From contig NZ_CP015199.1 of the NCBI RefSeq assembly GCF_001648155.1, forward strand, positions 4,659,001 to 4,723,000: DNA of 64,000 nt, read 5' to 3'. Position 1 is the stretch's first letter. Each line of letters opens with the position of its first letter. The notes beneath the pieces were generated by a model. It was not told where the DNA came from, ran no database searches, and saw nothing but the letters and a program-made list of their open reading frames with translations. This DNA is from Chryseobacterium glaciei. GTDB taxonomy: Bacteria; Bacteroidota; Bacteroidia; Flavobacteriales; Weeksellaceae. Positions 26,536 to 35,915 of the stretch are shown in pieces. A program made the translations under genes and the position numbers.

Positions 26536-26732
26536 ATGATTATGCTCATACAAAACTTTGATTTAAAAATGCAGAATTCTTTCTACAGAATAGTAGATAT
26601 AAACCTACAATCCATTTTGTATTATGTTAAATAAACCAAATATCTTTACATAATAATAGTAGTTACTACCCTATTCCCAACGGTAATAATCTAAAATGAT
26701 TCTAAAAATACAAATTTTAATTTCCATGATTA

Positions 26733-26758
26733 ACTCTTCTTCTAGACGGAAGAAGAGT
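26733..26758. other. Hairpin before the S74 protein gene
   Basis: ACTCTTCTTC (26733-26742) pairs with GAAGAAGAGT (26749-26758, one mismatch at the loop side). A closely similar hairpin lies upstream of the surface gene at 36585 (37811-37834). Could be an upstream terminator or a leader element. Confidence 0.4.
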
Positions 26759-26849
26759 CACGATCAACAATCTTATTAAAAATTCTAACTTTTATTACGT
26801 TTAATAAACTGAAATATTTTATTTATGAAAAAAATAAGTTTTTTTATTC

Positions 26850-27941
26850 TTGCATGGGGTAATCTTATGTAATGCCCAAGTATATGCTCAATCTGGCAAT
26901 GTAGGTATAGGTACTCCCTCACCAGCCAATAAGCTGACTGTTAATGGTAATACTTCAGTAGGTTCAACCTATACCGGAGTAACGGCACCCGTTAATGGTG
27001 CTATTATTGAAGGAAATACAGGGATTGGAACTAGTACTCCTTTGAATGCTTTGCATGTACAAGCCACATCGGATGATAACCCTGCACCGTTTGCTCAGGG
27101 GATTATAGCCCAATTTGATCCATTTGGAGGTTCGAACATAGCAAAGTCAGGAAGCATTGTTGTGAATGGGCGTGCCTATTTTGGATATGATGTGGCGGGA
27201 GGTACCAATAAATACACATATATCAGAGGAAATCAATATACAGATATTCGTTTACAAATAGTGGATACGGCTGGAAATTTATATCCTAATTCTTTTGTAA
27301 TGTCAAGTCAGAATGGCCAATCAGGTTTTATAGGCCTTAATACAGAAGCTCCGCAAGCTCGATTGGATGTAAGAGGAAATATAAAATCATTGGCAGGAAC
27401 AGGACCGGAAGTCCAATCCGGCTCTATTTGGAACGGAACTTCTAATATCGACGGTTTTGAGGCTTATACAATGGCAAGTGGCGATGCCTGGGTAGGCATA
27501 CAACGTGGAGGAATAGGAGCCCCACTTCACGTAGCCAAGGCCGTCGGTACTACAACCGGTCAGTTAATTGTTTTTGCCATTAATGGTGCGGGAATTGGCT
27601 CAATTTCTCACACAGCAAACAGTGTGAAATATAACGAAACCTCCGACATGCGATTAAAAGAAAATATACATCCTTCACAGTTTGGATTAGCAACATTAAA
27701 AAAGATAGGAATCTACGACTATAACTATAAGGCAGATCAAAAAAAGGAATTGGCTACAGGAGTATTGGCTCAGGAATTATATAAGACATATCCCCAAGCC
27801 GTTACTCCCGGAGGTGCTAATGAAAAAACAGATCCCTGGATGGTTGATTACAGTAAACTTATACCAATATTAATAAAATCTGTACAGGAAATGGCCGAAG
27901 AAATAAAACAGTTAAAAGAAATGCTTAATAAGCAAAACTAA
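26850..27941 (+). CDS. Surface protein with C-terminal S74 intramolecular chaperone domain (leader frameshifted)
   Basis: About 360 residues in the main frame. Landmarks: NVGIGTPSPANKLTVNGN, a second leader-like repeat TGIGTSTPLNALHV, a third LNTEAPQARLDVRGN, and a C-terminal peptidase S74 domain (SDMRLKENIHP, IGIYDYNYKAD, ATGVLAQELYKTYPQAV, DYSKLIPILIKSVQEM with a final coiled coil). S74 domains trimerise fibres and cleave themselves off in phage tail spikes and some bacterial surface proteins. A normal signal peptide start, M-K-K-I-S-F-F, lies at 26825 but in another frame: one extra T in the T7 tract 26839-26845 would join them. As written, only a TTG at 26850 opens the main frame. Confidence 0.75.
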   Translation: MHGVILCNAQVYAQSGNVGIGTPSPANKLTVNGNTSVGSTYTGVTAPVNGAIIEGNTGIGTSTPLNALHVQATSDDNPAPFAQGIIAQFDPFGGSNIAKSGSIVVNGRAYFGYDVAGGTNKYTYIRGNQYTDIRLQIVDTAGNLYPNSFVMSSQNGQSGFIGLNTEAPQARLDVRGNIKSLAGTGPEVQSGSIWNGTSNIDGFEAYTMASGDAWVGIQRGGIGAPLHVAKAVGTTTGQLIVFAINGAGIGSISHTANSVKYNETSDMRLKENIHPSQFGLATLKKIGIYDYNYKADQKKELATGVLAQELYKTYPQAVTPGGANEKTDPWMVDYSKLIPILIKSVQEMAEEIKQLKEMLNKQN

Positions 27942-28190
27942 AAAAGCAGTATTAATCAATATTTCATTCTAGATCTACCAAATAATTGCCCATTTAATAA
28001 TCTATTTACAGAGTACACATTGGGTCATATGAGGCAATAAGTCAAAATTTAAGTAATTGTTTAATATTTTCTCTGATAATCAACTAACCTTCAAACTAGG
28101 TCATTATACAATTAAATATCAATATATTATACTTTGATCATTTCCTGTAATATTCATTAATTTACTCTCAAAAAGCCATTTAAAAGTTAG

Positions 28191-28802
28191 TTAATGTATG
28201 TTTTTATAAATTCCTACTAACTCTACTATATTACTGATATTTAATTTCTTAAAAATTCTCTTCTTAAAAGTACTTATGGTATTTATTTGTAGGCCTAAAA
28301 GGGTGGAAATTTCCAAATTTCCATTTCCTTTAGCTAAAAGTTCAAAAACCTGATATTCACGAGTCGTAAGTTTTTTTATACCGTTTCCTTCATTGGTATT
28401 TATAATGAAAGGAATAAGCTCAGGTGGATAATAGTAGCCGGTTTCTAAAATAGTTTTTACAGAATTTTTTATATCATCTTCTGTTCCCAACTTATTTAAA
28501 TAACCCTCTGCTCCTTTACGGATATATTGCAGTGCAATGTTTTGATCATAGGCAGAGAATATTAAAATCTTAAGATCTTTCTGAATGCTTTTCAGCTCAG
28601 AGATCATTTCGGTATATTTTGTTCCGGGCATATCAATATCTAAAAGTATAAGATCATAGCGAAAGTTTTGAAGAGATTCTTTTACATGTCCATAATTTTC
28701 AGCTGAATCTATTGTAAGATTTGGATATACAGATCTTAAAACAGCTGCTGCTCCGGCTCTTACTACAAAATGATCGTCCGCTATTAAAATTCTTTTATTC
28801 AT
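28191..28802 (-). CDS. LuxR/NarL family response regulator
   Basis: 203 residues. Receiver domain (ILIADDHFVVRAG with acidic pair, phosphoacceptor Asp55 in LILLDIDMPG, lysine region EGYLNKLG) followed by a LuxR-type helix-turn-helix (LTTREYQVFELLAKGNGNLE, then INTISTFKKRIFKKL). Four bases after the sensor kinase gene, same strand, so it is the cognate regulator. It probably controls surface-protein genes on either side. Confidence 0.92.
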   Translation of the reverse strand: MNKRILIADDHFVVRAGAAAVLRSVYPNLTIDSAENYGHVKESLQNFRYDLILLDIDMPGTKYTEMISELKSIQKDLKILIFSAYDQNIALQYIRKGAEGYLNKLGTEDDIKNSVKTILETGYYYPPELIPFIINTNEGNGIKKLTTREYQVFELLAKGNGNLEISTLLGLQINTISTFKKRIFKKLNISNIVELVGIYKNIH

Positions 28803-28806
28803 CTGT

Positions 28807-30864
28807 TTAGTTTTTAGTGATATTTATTTTAATGGAGGTTCCTTTAGGGTGATTTTCGCAAAATATTATTTCAGCATTAATTTTTTTTATGAGATGAATG
28901 ACCATATGAAGACCCAATCCGTAATTTTTAAATTTTATCATATCATTCTCATCTGACATTTGGTACAATTCATTATAATAAGTTATAAGCTCTTGCGACA
29001 TCCCATTGCCGGTATCAGATATTTCTATCATAATTTCTTCTTCTTTATTTGTGGCCAGAAGATTAATAATTCCATTAGAAGTATATTTGACACCATTATC
29101 AATAAGATTATGAATAATACAAGTCATGATATTTTTATTAATATGACAATATGTTTCATCTTCCACTTCAATAACCAAACAATTTTTTTTTGATTTTGCT
29201 ATTTCATGAAATAGCTTTGTTTTGATCTTGAATACTTCATTAATTAAATACCCTTCTTTTTCATAAATATTTTCAGTTCTATGCAAATCATTATATTCTT
29301 TAAGATGCATGGTAAAATTATAAAGCTCTTCTGAAGACTGATGAATGCTGTCAAAATATTCTTTCTGAAGATTGGCATCATGTACTTCTGCTAATTGTTG
29401 GGAGAGCATTGCAATAAATTTTACAGGAGTGGTAATATCATGACTGATGGCTTCTACAAACTTTTTTTGATATTCAGATTCTTTTTGCATATCATTTTTT
29501 ACCGTTTCCAGATTTTGCGCACTTTCTTTAAGTTCCAAACTAATATTATTTACGGTTTTTTTCAGAGCCCTATTTCTTCTCCGTAAAAACTTTGTTCTCG
29601 TATGAATAACAACTGTCACTATTAATAAAAATATAAGTGCTATACATAACTTAAAGAGATCTGTCTGATAAAAGAGTGGTTTAATTTCAAATGATATTGA
29701 TCGGTATTCATAGCTTCCCTCTGGCGAAATCTGTACTCTTAGTTGAAGAATATAGTTTCCCGGTCCAAGATTGCTTATTGTGTATTTCCTTTCATTTTTA
29801 ATTTCAATTTGCTTCCAGTCAACATCCTCACCCTTTATCTTGGCCTCAATTATTAAGTTATCAGAACTGGAATAGTAAGGAATATCAATAAAAACATCTG
29901 CGTATTTATAATTATTTTCTAAAACAAGATTGTTTTTAAAATAGGTGATATCTGAATCATTGATTCTTACTCTTTCAACATAAATGTTTTTTCTTTGCGG
30001 GTAATATGCCTTAATATTTTTTGGATCAAAAAACACAAACCCTTCTATAGAAGGAAACACAAACTCTCCATCCTCTAAAGAGTACGCATCAGGCATAGAA
30101 CCACCATTAAATTCATTAGTTAGTAAACCGTCACTTTTGGAAAAGCGGTAATAAAACACCAAACCTTTATTTGTGGTATACTGCAAAAGCTGTTTTTTCG
30201 AAACTCTAAATAATCCATTATTGGAAGAGATCCAGTAATATCCATATTGATCATCAACAATGTAATGTGCAGAATTTAAATATGAATTTTGATCCAAAGG
30301 CATTTTGATAAGCTTCTTATCTTTGAGCAGAAAGAAACCATCCTTATTGGTAGTTATCCATATCTGCCCATCTGAGGTTTTGATAATATTTTTCACACTA
30401 ATACCTTTGGCTACTTGGGCAATTTTTCTATTATTTAACCTAGCTATATACAATCCGTTGCTGCAACCGACTAATAATTCCTCATCATTATATTTAAAAA
30501 ATGAATTTACAAACCCCGTAAATTTAAAAGACATATTTATTTTCTTTAATTCTTCATTTTCAAATATATGTAAATAGGAATGAGTAAGATCCGTTGTGGA
30601 AACTGCATACAAGTTTAAACTCTTAAAAAAGCCTTTAAGTCCAAGAAAAGAAATGGTATCACTGGTTGTATATTGGGAGGACTTATGTCTTCTGATAATA
30701 GAATTATCATTCTTGTATAAAATATTGTCAGAATTATCATAAAACATAAAATGCTTATCATTAACGCCGAATTGATGATTTTTTACGAGTCCGTATTTAT
30801 TTACTTCATAGCCTCGGGGGTCAATAATTGTATTTTTACTAAATGGTAAGGAAGAATTACTCAC
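28807..30864 (-). CDS. Two-component sensor, C-terminal part: propeller, Y_Y_Y, membrane helix, histidine kinase
   Basis: 685 residues from a GTG that is almost certainly an internal codon of a longer gene. Beta-propeller blades (DGQIWITTNKDGFFLL, YGYYWISSNNGLFRV), Y_Y_Y domain (about 310-395), one transmembrane helix (about 405-425), dimerisation domain with the phospho-acceptor in ISHDITTPVKF (His near 472), and HATPase with N box NLIDNGVKYT, DTGNGM and GLGLHMV. The missing N-terminus is the frame at 30861-31784: the two overlap at an A9 tract and join as AKKK-IPFIDD-VSNSS. If not corrected, this half lacks a signal peptide and several blades. Confidence 0.85.
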   Translation of the reverse strand: MSNSSLPFSKNTIIDPRGYEVNKYGLVKNHQFGVNDKHFMFYDNSDNILYKNDNSIIRRHKSSQYTTSDTISFLGLKGFFKSLNLYAVSTTDLTHSYLHIFENEELKKINMSFKFTGFVNSFFKYNDEELLVGCSNGLYIARLNNRKIAQVAKGISVKNIIKTSDGQIWITTNKDGFFLLKDKKLIKMPLDQNSYLNSAHYIVDDQYGYYWISSNNGLFRVSKKQLLQYTTNKGLVFYYRFSKSDGLLTNEFNGGSMPDAYSLEDGEFVFPSIEGFVFFDPKNIKAYYPQRKNIYVERVRINDSDITYFKNNLVLENNYKYADVFIDIPYYSSSDNLIIEAKIKGEDVDWKQIEIKNERKYTISNLGPGNYILQLRVQISPEGSYEYRSISFEIKPLFYQTDLFKLCIALIFLLIVTVVIHTRTKFLRRRNRALKKTVNNISLELKESAQNLETVKNDMQKESEYQKKFVEAISHDITTPVKFIAMLSQQLAEVHDANLQKEYFDSIHQSSEELYNFTMHLKEYNDLHRTENIYEKEGYLINEVFKIKTKLFHEIAKSKKNCLVIEVEDETYCHINKNIMTCIIHNLIDNGVKYTSNGIINLLATNKEEEIMIEISDTGNGMSQELITYYNELYQMSDENDMIKFKNYGLGLHMVIHLIKKINAEIIFCENHPKGTSIKINITKN

Positions 30865-31784
30865 ATCATCAATAAAAGGAATTTTTTTTTGGCAGTATAA
30901 AATTGGGTTAATTGAAGAATATTTAAACCTTTAGTGAAACTTCCTAAGTATAATTTATTAAAATCCTCGTCATAGAATATAGTATTAAAAAGCTGATCTC
31001 CGAAATCTTCATAGGTAATCAGAAGTTTTAGACGCAGCTCATTTTTATAATTTTGAACGAGATAAATCTTATTATTATTAACAATAAAAGTCTGATCGGT
31101 AAGCTGCTGCCAGTATATTTTTGTCTCAGGATCATTAAAAAGCGTAGACTCTTTAAACATTGTTAAATTCCCCTTGGAAACACGATAGGTTTTCCGGTTT
31201 GTGGGATCCGTAATGAAAAGAGTTTCTTTATTGAGAAATACATTATATAAACCGGAAATGGATATAGGAATCTTTGTCTGTTTATTTTTTCGATCTATAT
31301 ATATAATCTCGTTGTTATAAAAAGTATATTCGCCAGATGCCGTTTTTATATAATATTTAGTGTTGGAATAATATTCTGTCTCTATTATATTTTTTGTTAT
31401 CCTTTTTAAAAAATTATTTTTCTCTTTAATATAAGTTCTATCAGTTTTTTTTTTTGCTATTACTTGTACCGATCTGTTTTTTATACGGATTTTATTCTCT
31501 TCATAATTGTTATAAATAACGATATCATCGTTGTGAATATCACCATAAAAATTGCCAAAATGTAAATTTGTTACTGCTAATTTATTATATGTAGTAAAAC
31601 TCAAACCATCATACCCTACTATTCCGCTGTCTGTAGATAACCATATAAATCCATATTTATCCTTAACAATGTCTTTAACACTATTCTGCGGAAGGCCGTT
31701 ATCCATATTATACCAGGAAGAAACATATTGCCCATATGTTTGCTGAAAAAGAAACAAAAAAATAGCCAATAAAGATATTCTCAT
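30861..31784 (-). CDS. Two-component sensor, N-terminal part (signal peptide and propeller)
   Basis: 307 residues with a signal peptide ending at TYG/Q and the first propeller blade GLPQNSVKDIVKDKYGFIWL followed by STDSGIVGYDGLSF, which is the standard start of Bacteroidota propeller-type sensors. It ends FYTAKKKFLLLMM-stop, right where the downstream frame resumes. The break is at nine A residues on the coding strand (plus-strand T9 at 30882-30890). A one-base length change restores a ~990-residue sensor that fits the family. The cause could be phase variation, mutation or a sequencing error. Confidence 0.8.
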   Translation of the reverse strand: MRISLLAIFLFLFQQTYGQYVSSWYNMDNGLPQNSVKDIVKDKYGFIWLSTDSGIVGYDGLSFTTYNKLAVTNLHFGNFYGDIHNDDIVIYNNYEENKIRIKNRSVQVIAKKKTDRTYIKEKNNFLKRITKNIIETEYYSNTKYYIKTASGEYTFYNNEIIYIDRKNKQTKIPISISGLYNVFLNKETLFITDPTNRKTYRVSKGNLTMFKESTLFNDPETKIYWQQLTDQTFIVNNNKIYLVQNYKNELRLKLLITYEDFGDQLFNTIFYDEDFNKLYLGSFTKGLNILQLTQFYTAKKKFLLLMM

Positions 31785-31803
31785 AGTGTAATTAGTAATT
31801 CTG

Positions 31804-31811
31804 CAAAATTA
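31804..31811 (-). promoter_or_regulatory. -7 promoter element of the two-component operon
   Basis: TAATTTTG on the minus strand, 20 bases before the sensor ATG, matches TAnnTTTG. The 305-base gap is shared with the plus-strand family B operon starting at 32090. Confidence 0.5.
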
Positions 31812-32089
31812 GTCTATTATACTATACGATTTTATAGAATAAGTTCTACATGCAACAAGAATAATTCGCAAGGTTAATTATAAAGAAAACATTACAGAAC
31901 AAATAACTTTGTTGCAAATAAAAAAACAATCCCGGACAAACTATAAACCACACAATTAACTGATAGACAATGTAGTTTTAGCTTTATTACCAAACAAGAC
32001 TATTAAAAAATTTAAAGAGAAATAAAAAAATATGATTTAGAAATTTTAAATTTTTAACAAAACATTAAGGATAAATTAATAACTGACTT

Positions 32090-33145
32090 ATGAAAAAAAA
32101 GAATTTTGCATTATTTGCAGTTCTGACATTGTGTTTTTTTAAAGCGCAGGTTGGAATAAATACAGAAAATCCCAGAGCAGCCCTAGATATTGTCTCGGAT
32201 AAGAGTGGAATTTTAATTCCCAGGATGACAGCTGCACAAATAGAACAAATTACTGCACCTGCGGAAGGAGAGCTTGTTTATAGCACATCTGATACAGGAA
32301 GTGTAGTTAATCTCATTGGGTTTTGGTATTATGCCGAAAATATCTGGAGCCCTATTACTGCCACTAGTTCGATCGGTGAAAATATTTACATTGCTGATGG
32401 AACTCTTTCTGGTAACAGAGTTGTAAGTCTTAGCAATTACAACCTGAATATCGGTCCTGATAAACTATTTATATCCGGAAGCACAGGCAATATTGGTATT
32501 AATACTCCACTTCCTACCGAAAAATTGGACATTAATGGGGGAATGAGAATTCGTAATCTCCCTGGTGGAAATGTGATAACAACAGCAGAGGGTGTATTGT
32601 CTTTTGATACAGGACTGATCAATCATTACGGGGATATTCAGTATTCTTATCTTTCTACAGATCATGAAGGATGGTATTTACTAAATGGAAGGACACTCAG
32701 TACATTGCCAGTTAATGTTCAGCCAAGAGCTACAGGAATCGGAATTACAGGAAATCTTCCCAACGCCGCCGGAAGGTATATTAAACAAGGAACTCCCGGT
32801 ACAGTGAGCGGAGCACCTAGTGTTGTTCTTTCGCAAGCTAATTTTCCAAATTTTGTACTGAATGGTACAACAACAACTTTCTCTCATAATCATTCCGTTA
32901 TAAGTCCTGGATATCCACAAATAAGATTAACCAATATAACGCAGGGAGCAACAGGTACCGCTAATTCATGGCAGATCCAAGGAGGCGCCCAGATAGGCTC
33001 GCCATTAGCAAATCAAACATACACTACAGCAGCGGCTGGTGCTCATAACCATACTGTAACAATCCCTACGGGAGGAACGGGAACTTTCATTGCGCTCAAT
33101 CCAAGTTACATACAGCTTAATTACTTTATTTATTTAGGAATTTAA
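32090..33145 (+). CDS. Exported tail-collar-like surface protein, family B copy 1
   Basis: 351 residues with a signal peptide ending at KAQ. Leader VGINTENPRAALDIVSDKSG, then GILIPRMTAAQIEQI and LVYSTSDTGSVVNLIGFWYY, a second stalk-like repeat IGINTPLPTEKLDINGGMRI, then a C-terminal domain with histidine pairs in FSHNHSV and GAHNHTVTI and the ending SYIQLNYFIYLG. HxH pairs followed by such an ending are typical of phage short-tail-fibre and tail-collar receptor-binding tips, where the histidines hold a metal. Here the protein has its own secretion signal and no phage genes nearby. First of three cotranscribed paralogues. Confidence 0.8.
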   Translation: MKKKNFALFAVLTLCFFKAQVGINTENPRAALDIVSDKSGILIPRMTAAQIEQITAPAEGELVYSTSDTGSVVNLIGFWYYAENIWSPITATSSIGENIYIADGTLSGNRVVSLSNYNLNIGPDKLFISGSTGNIGINTPLPTEKLDINGGMRIRNLPGGNVITTAEGVLSFDTGLINHYGDIQYSYLSTDHEGWYLLNGRTLSTLPVNVQPRATGIGITGNLPNAAGRYIKQGTPGTVSGAPSVVLSQANFPNFVLNGTTTTFSHNHSVISPGYPQIRLTNITQGATGTANSWQIQGGAQIGSPLANQTYTTAAAGAHNHTVTIPTGGTGTFIALNPSYIQLNYFIYLGI

Positions 33146-33154
33146 AATTAAATA

Positions 33155-34201
33155 ATGATGTCAATAAAAAATCTAATTAAAATATTATCTGTAATACATC
33201 TTATACTCTTTGTACATGTCAGCGGACAAAATGTAGGAATTGGAACAGCTACCCCTAATACTACATTAGATATTGCCTCCACTACACAAGGAATACTTAT
33301 TCCTAGAATGACCGCTCAACAGGCAGAAACAATCACAAGCCCTCGTCTTGGAGAATTGATTTGCGTGACCACAAATAATGGGAATATTATTAACAAAATA
33401 GGTTTTTGGTACTATGACGGCTCTATATGGCGTCCTTTTGGAGGTGGGTTGCAACCAAACATCAATATTTACAATAATGATGGTACACTGACTTCTAACC
33501 GTACGGTAACAATGAACGGTCGTAGTTTGTCGTTTGATGCAGATAAACTCTCTATTCACTCTACAGAACAGAGAATAGGAATAGGAATAGGAAATAGTAC
33601 ACCTGCCTACACGACAGATGTAAGTGGGGATGTTCGTGTCAGAAACCTGACAGGTGGAAATGTAAAAGCTTTACCAGACGGAACTTTATCCATAGGACCT
33701 AAAGTCGCTTATGGCACAGTTAAGGAATCACTGCGCACAGCTGACCACAATGGATGGTATAAATTGGATGGCCGTGCTATCAGTACGCTGCCCGCTATTG
33801 CACAAACTAACGCGTCAACAATTGGACTTAGCGGAACATTGGTAGACACCAATAACAGACTAATGAGACAGGGAGCACCATTTATCACTGGAGGTTCGGG
33901 TACTACTTCATTGGTCAGAGCCAATCTACCTAATATTAATCTAACAGGGGTAACATCTACGGCAGCCGCTCACAGTCACACAGCCACCGCCGGCGGATAT
34001 AGCATGTATCCCGTTGCTGCAGGGAATGCCTATGTTGTAAGGTCCGGAAGAGGAACTGCTTCAGGTACTCATATAGTAACCTTACCCGCTGCAGGTGCAC
34101 ATTCTCATACCGGAACTGTTAATTCAGGGGGAAACGGAACCCCCGTTAGTGTTATACCGCAAAATTTGGCCTATAGCTATTTTATTTACCTAGGACAATA
34201 A
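33155..34201 (+). CDS. Exported tail-collar-like surface protein, family B copy 2
   Basis: 348 residues, signal peptide to SGQ, leader NVGIGTATPNTTLDIASTTQ, the GILIPRMTAQQAETI segment, and a stalk repeat near residue 140 (IGIGNSTPAYTTDVSG). The C-terminal tip has HxH pairs AAHSHTAT and GAHSHTGTV and ends LAYSYFIYLG. Nine bases follow the previous gene. Most divergence from copy 1 is in the loops between the histidine pairs, which would be the exposed tip. Two adjacent ATG codons (33155 and 33158) are possible starts. Confidence 0.8.
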   Translation: MMSIKNLIKILSVIHLILFVHVSGQNVGIGTATPNTTLDIASTTQGILIPRMTAQQAETITSPRLGELICVTTNNGNIINKIGFWYYDGSIWRPFGGGLQPNINIYNNDGTLTSNRTVTMNGRSLSFDADKLSIHSTEQRIGIGIGNSTPAYTTDVSGDVRVRNLTGGNVKALPDGTLSIGPKVAYGTVKESLRTADHNGWYKLDGRAISTLPAIAQTNASTIGLSGTLVDTNNRLMRQGAPFITGGSGTTSLVRANLPNINLTGVTSTAAAHSHTATAGGYSMYPVAAGNAYVVRSGRGTASGTHIVTLPAAGAHSHTGTVNSGGNGTPVSVIPQNLAYSYFIYLGQ

Positions 34202-34212
34202 AAATTAAATCA

Positions 34213-35271
34213 ATGAAAAAAATTATTATACTATTTATTTTTTCTTTCGGGTTATATATACCATTACTGGCACAAAAACCATTGGTAGGAATAGGAACAG
34301 CTAACCCTCAAGCAGTACTGGATGTGGTTTCCTCTAATAACGGAATCCTAATTCCTCGTCAGACAGCATCCCAGATTGAAAGCATGCAAGACCCTGATGA
34401 ATGGGAACTAGCCTATTCGGTAACTAATAATGGATCGATGATCAATAAAAAGAGTTTCTGGTATTTTCGCTCAGGATCTTGGTTTCCACTTACAGGAGAT
34501 GGTAGTAATAACGAGAATATTTATACAGTTAATGGAAATTTGAAATCAGACAGGCAGTTAAGCCAAAATGGAAATCATCTGAATATAGGTCCCGGATTAC
34601 TGTATGTGGACGCAACTACTTCGTCCGTAGGTATACTTACTACCTCACCTACACAAGCTTTTGATATTAATGGCAATATTAGAATCCGAACACTGAACAA
34701 AATTGCTAATATTATTTCCGACGCTCAGGGAGTATTGATGCATGATCCCGAATTTTTTGATGTGGGTGATGTAAAACCTTCATTAATAACCACAGATCAT
34801 GATGGATGGTATTTACTAAATGGAAGAGACGTTACTACTCTCCCTCAGATCGCCAAAGATAATGCATCAAACATATTAAGCATAACCACATTGTTACCAG
34901 ATGCTACAGGACGTTATTCTATAGGAACAACCTCCACTACAGGGGTTACCTCAGGAAGCAGTACGGCAGCATTGCTTCGTGCCAATCTTCCTAATGTAAA
35001 CCTGACCTATACAACGGATGCGGAAGCTGCTCACACCCATGGGATTACTTACGATCGAATAAGGACTAATTCTGAGCCGACAATACACGGCAACACCATT
35101 TATGTGTATTGGCTGTCAGGAACTCTTACAGGAGCAGGCCCCATCACAACCGCCTCAAGTTCAACCGCCCACAATCATACCTTTACGGCTAACTCGGGAG
35201 GTAGTAATACTCCTATAAATATTCAACCGGCAGCATTAAACGCTAACTATTTTGTTTATTTAGGCCAATAA
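34213..35271 (+). CDS. Exported tail-collar-like surface protein, family B copy 3
   Basis: 352 residues, signal peptide to LAQ, leader VGIGTANPQAVLDVVSSNNG, GILIPRQTASQIESM, a stalk repeat (VGILTTSPTQAFDINGNIRI) and a tip with AAHTHGIT and TAHNHTFTA, ending LNANYFVYLG. Same architecture as the two upstream paralogues. It ends the operon at a 13-bp hairpin. Role unknown; adhesion or cell-surface recognition is the reasonable inference. Confidence 0.8.
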   Translation: MKKIIILFIFSFGLYIPLLAQKPLVGIGTANPQAVLDVVSSNNGILIPRQTASQIESMQDPDEWELAYSVTNNGSMINKKSFWYFRSGSWFPLTGDGSNNENIYTVNGNLKSDRQLSQNGNHLNIGPGLLYVDATTSSVGILTTSPTQAFDINGNIRIRTLNKIANIISDAQGVLMHDPEFFDVGDVKPSLITTDHDGWYLLNGRDVTTLPQIAKDNASNILSITTLLPDATGRYSIGTTSTTGVTSGSSTAALLRANLPNVNLTYTTDAEAAHTHGITYDRIRTNSEPTIHGNTIYVYWLSGTLTGAGPITTASSSTAHNHTFTANSGGSNTPINIQPAALNANYFVYLGQ

Positions 35272-35280
35272 ATCCTCAAA

Positions 35281-35316
35281 TTAAGTCAGATTAACCACTT
35301 GACTAATCTGACTTAA
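35281..35316 (+). terminator. Hairpin ending the family B operon
   Basis: TTAAGTCAGATTA (35281-35293) pairs perfectly with TAATCTGACTTAA (35304-35316), 10-nt loop. A long T run is missing, but the position nine bases after the stop supports termination. Confidence 0.7.
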
Positions 35317-35380
35317 AATAAAAAAGTACAGTAGAAATTTAACTTTACCTGTAATAATAATTTTATAAAATAATGTTGTG

Positions 35381-35425
35381 GCCTCCTTTTTTACATTTTA
35401 TTATGATTCGTATTTTATAGGAGGC
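35381..35425. other. Stem-loop before the HTH gene pair
   Basis: GCCTCC (35381-35386) pairs with GGAGGC (35420-35425) across an AT-rich loop, T-rich after. Compare the hairpin at 10511-10555 before the truncated relative. Confidence 0.3.
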
Positions 35426-35477
35426 TTTTATATTCAACGCATAAACATTCAAATATTAGAAAATTTAATGCACATTC

Positions 35478-35915
35478 ATGGAGAGAGTAACTAATTTTAA
35501 GAAAATAAATATCGGCTTATTAATTCATCAAAAAGTAAAAGAAACAACAATTGAGGTCACTCGGATTTGCAGCTTTTTAAAATCTACCGAAGAAGAAATA
35601 GAAGAAATGTATATCAGTAAATCCTTAGATGCAGAGATTCTCATGAGATGGTCTAAATTATTAAAATATGATTTTTTCAGAATCTATTCCCAACATTTAA
35701 TATTATACGCTCCACCTTCCAGGGAAGTTAATAAAGTAATAGATAAAGAAAAAACGGTATTGCCTCAGTTTAGAAAAAATTTTTACACAAAAGAAGTCAT
35801 TGATTTTATACTAGAATTAATAGAAAACGGAGAAAAGACAAGGCAACAGGTAATTCATGATTATTTAATTCCAAAAGCAACTTTACATAAATGGATCAAC
35901 AAGTACAAAAAATGA
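35478..35915 (+). CDS. HTH protein of a flavobacterial two-gene, transposase-like family (ORF A)
   Basis: 145 residues, no leader. N-terminal part (IGLLIHQKVKETTIEVTRIC) looks like a Cro/phage-repressor-type helix-turn-helix, the middle reads LMRWSKLLKYDFFRIYSQHL, and the C-terminus (KEVIDFILELIENGEKTRQQ, then IPKATLHKWINKYKK) is a second helix-turn-helix of the type found in IS orfA proteins. I recall such proteins as common in Chryseobacterium, sometimes annotated as transposases. It overlaps the next gene by four bases (ATGA), so translation is coupled. A truncated relative lies at 10575. Confidence 0.65.
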   Translation: MERVTNFKKINIGLLIHQKVKETTIEVTRICSFLKSTEEEIEEMYISKSLDAEILMRWSKLLKYDFFRIYSQHLILYAPPSREVNKVIDKEKTVLPQFRKNFYTKEVIDFILELIENGEKTRQQVIHDYLIPKATLHKWINKYKK

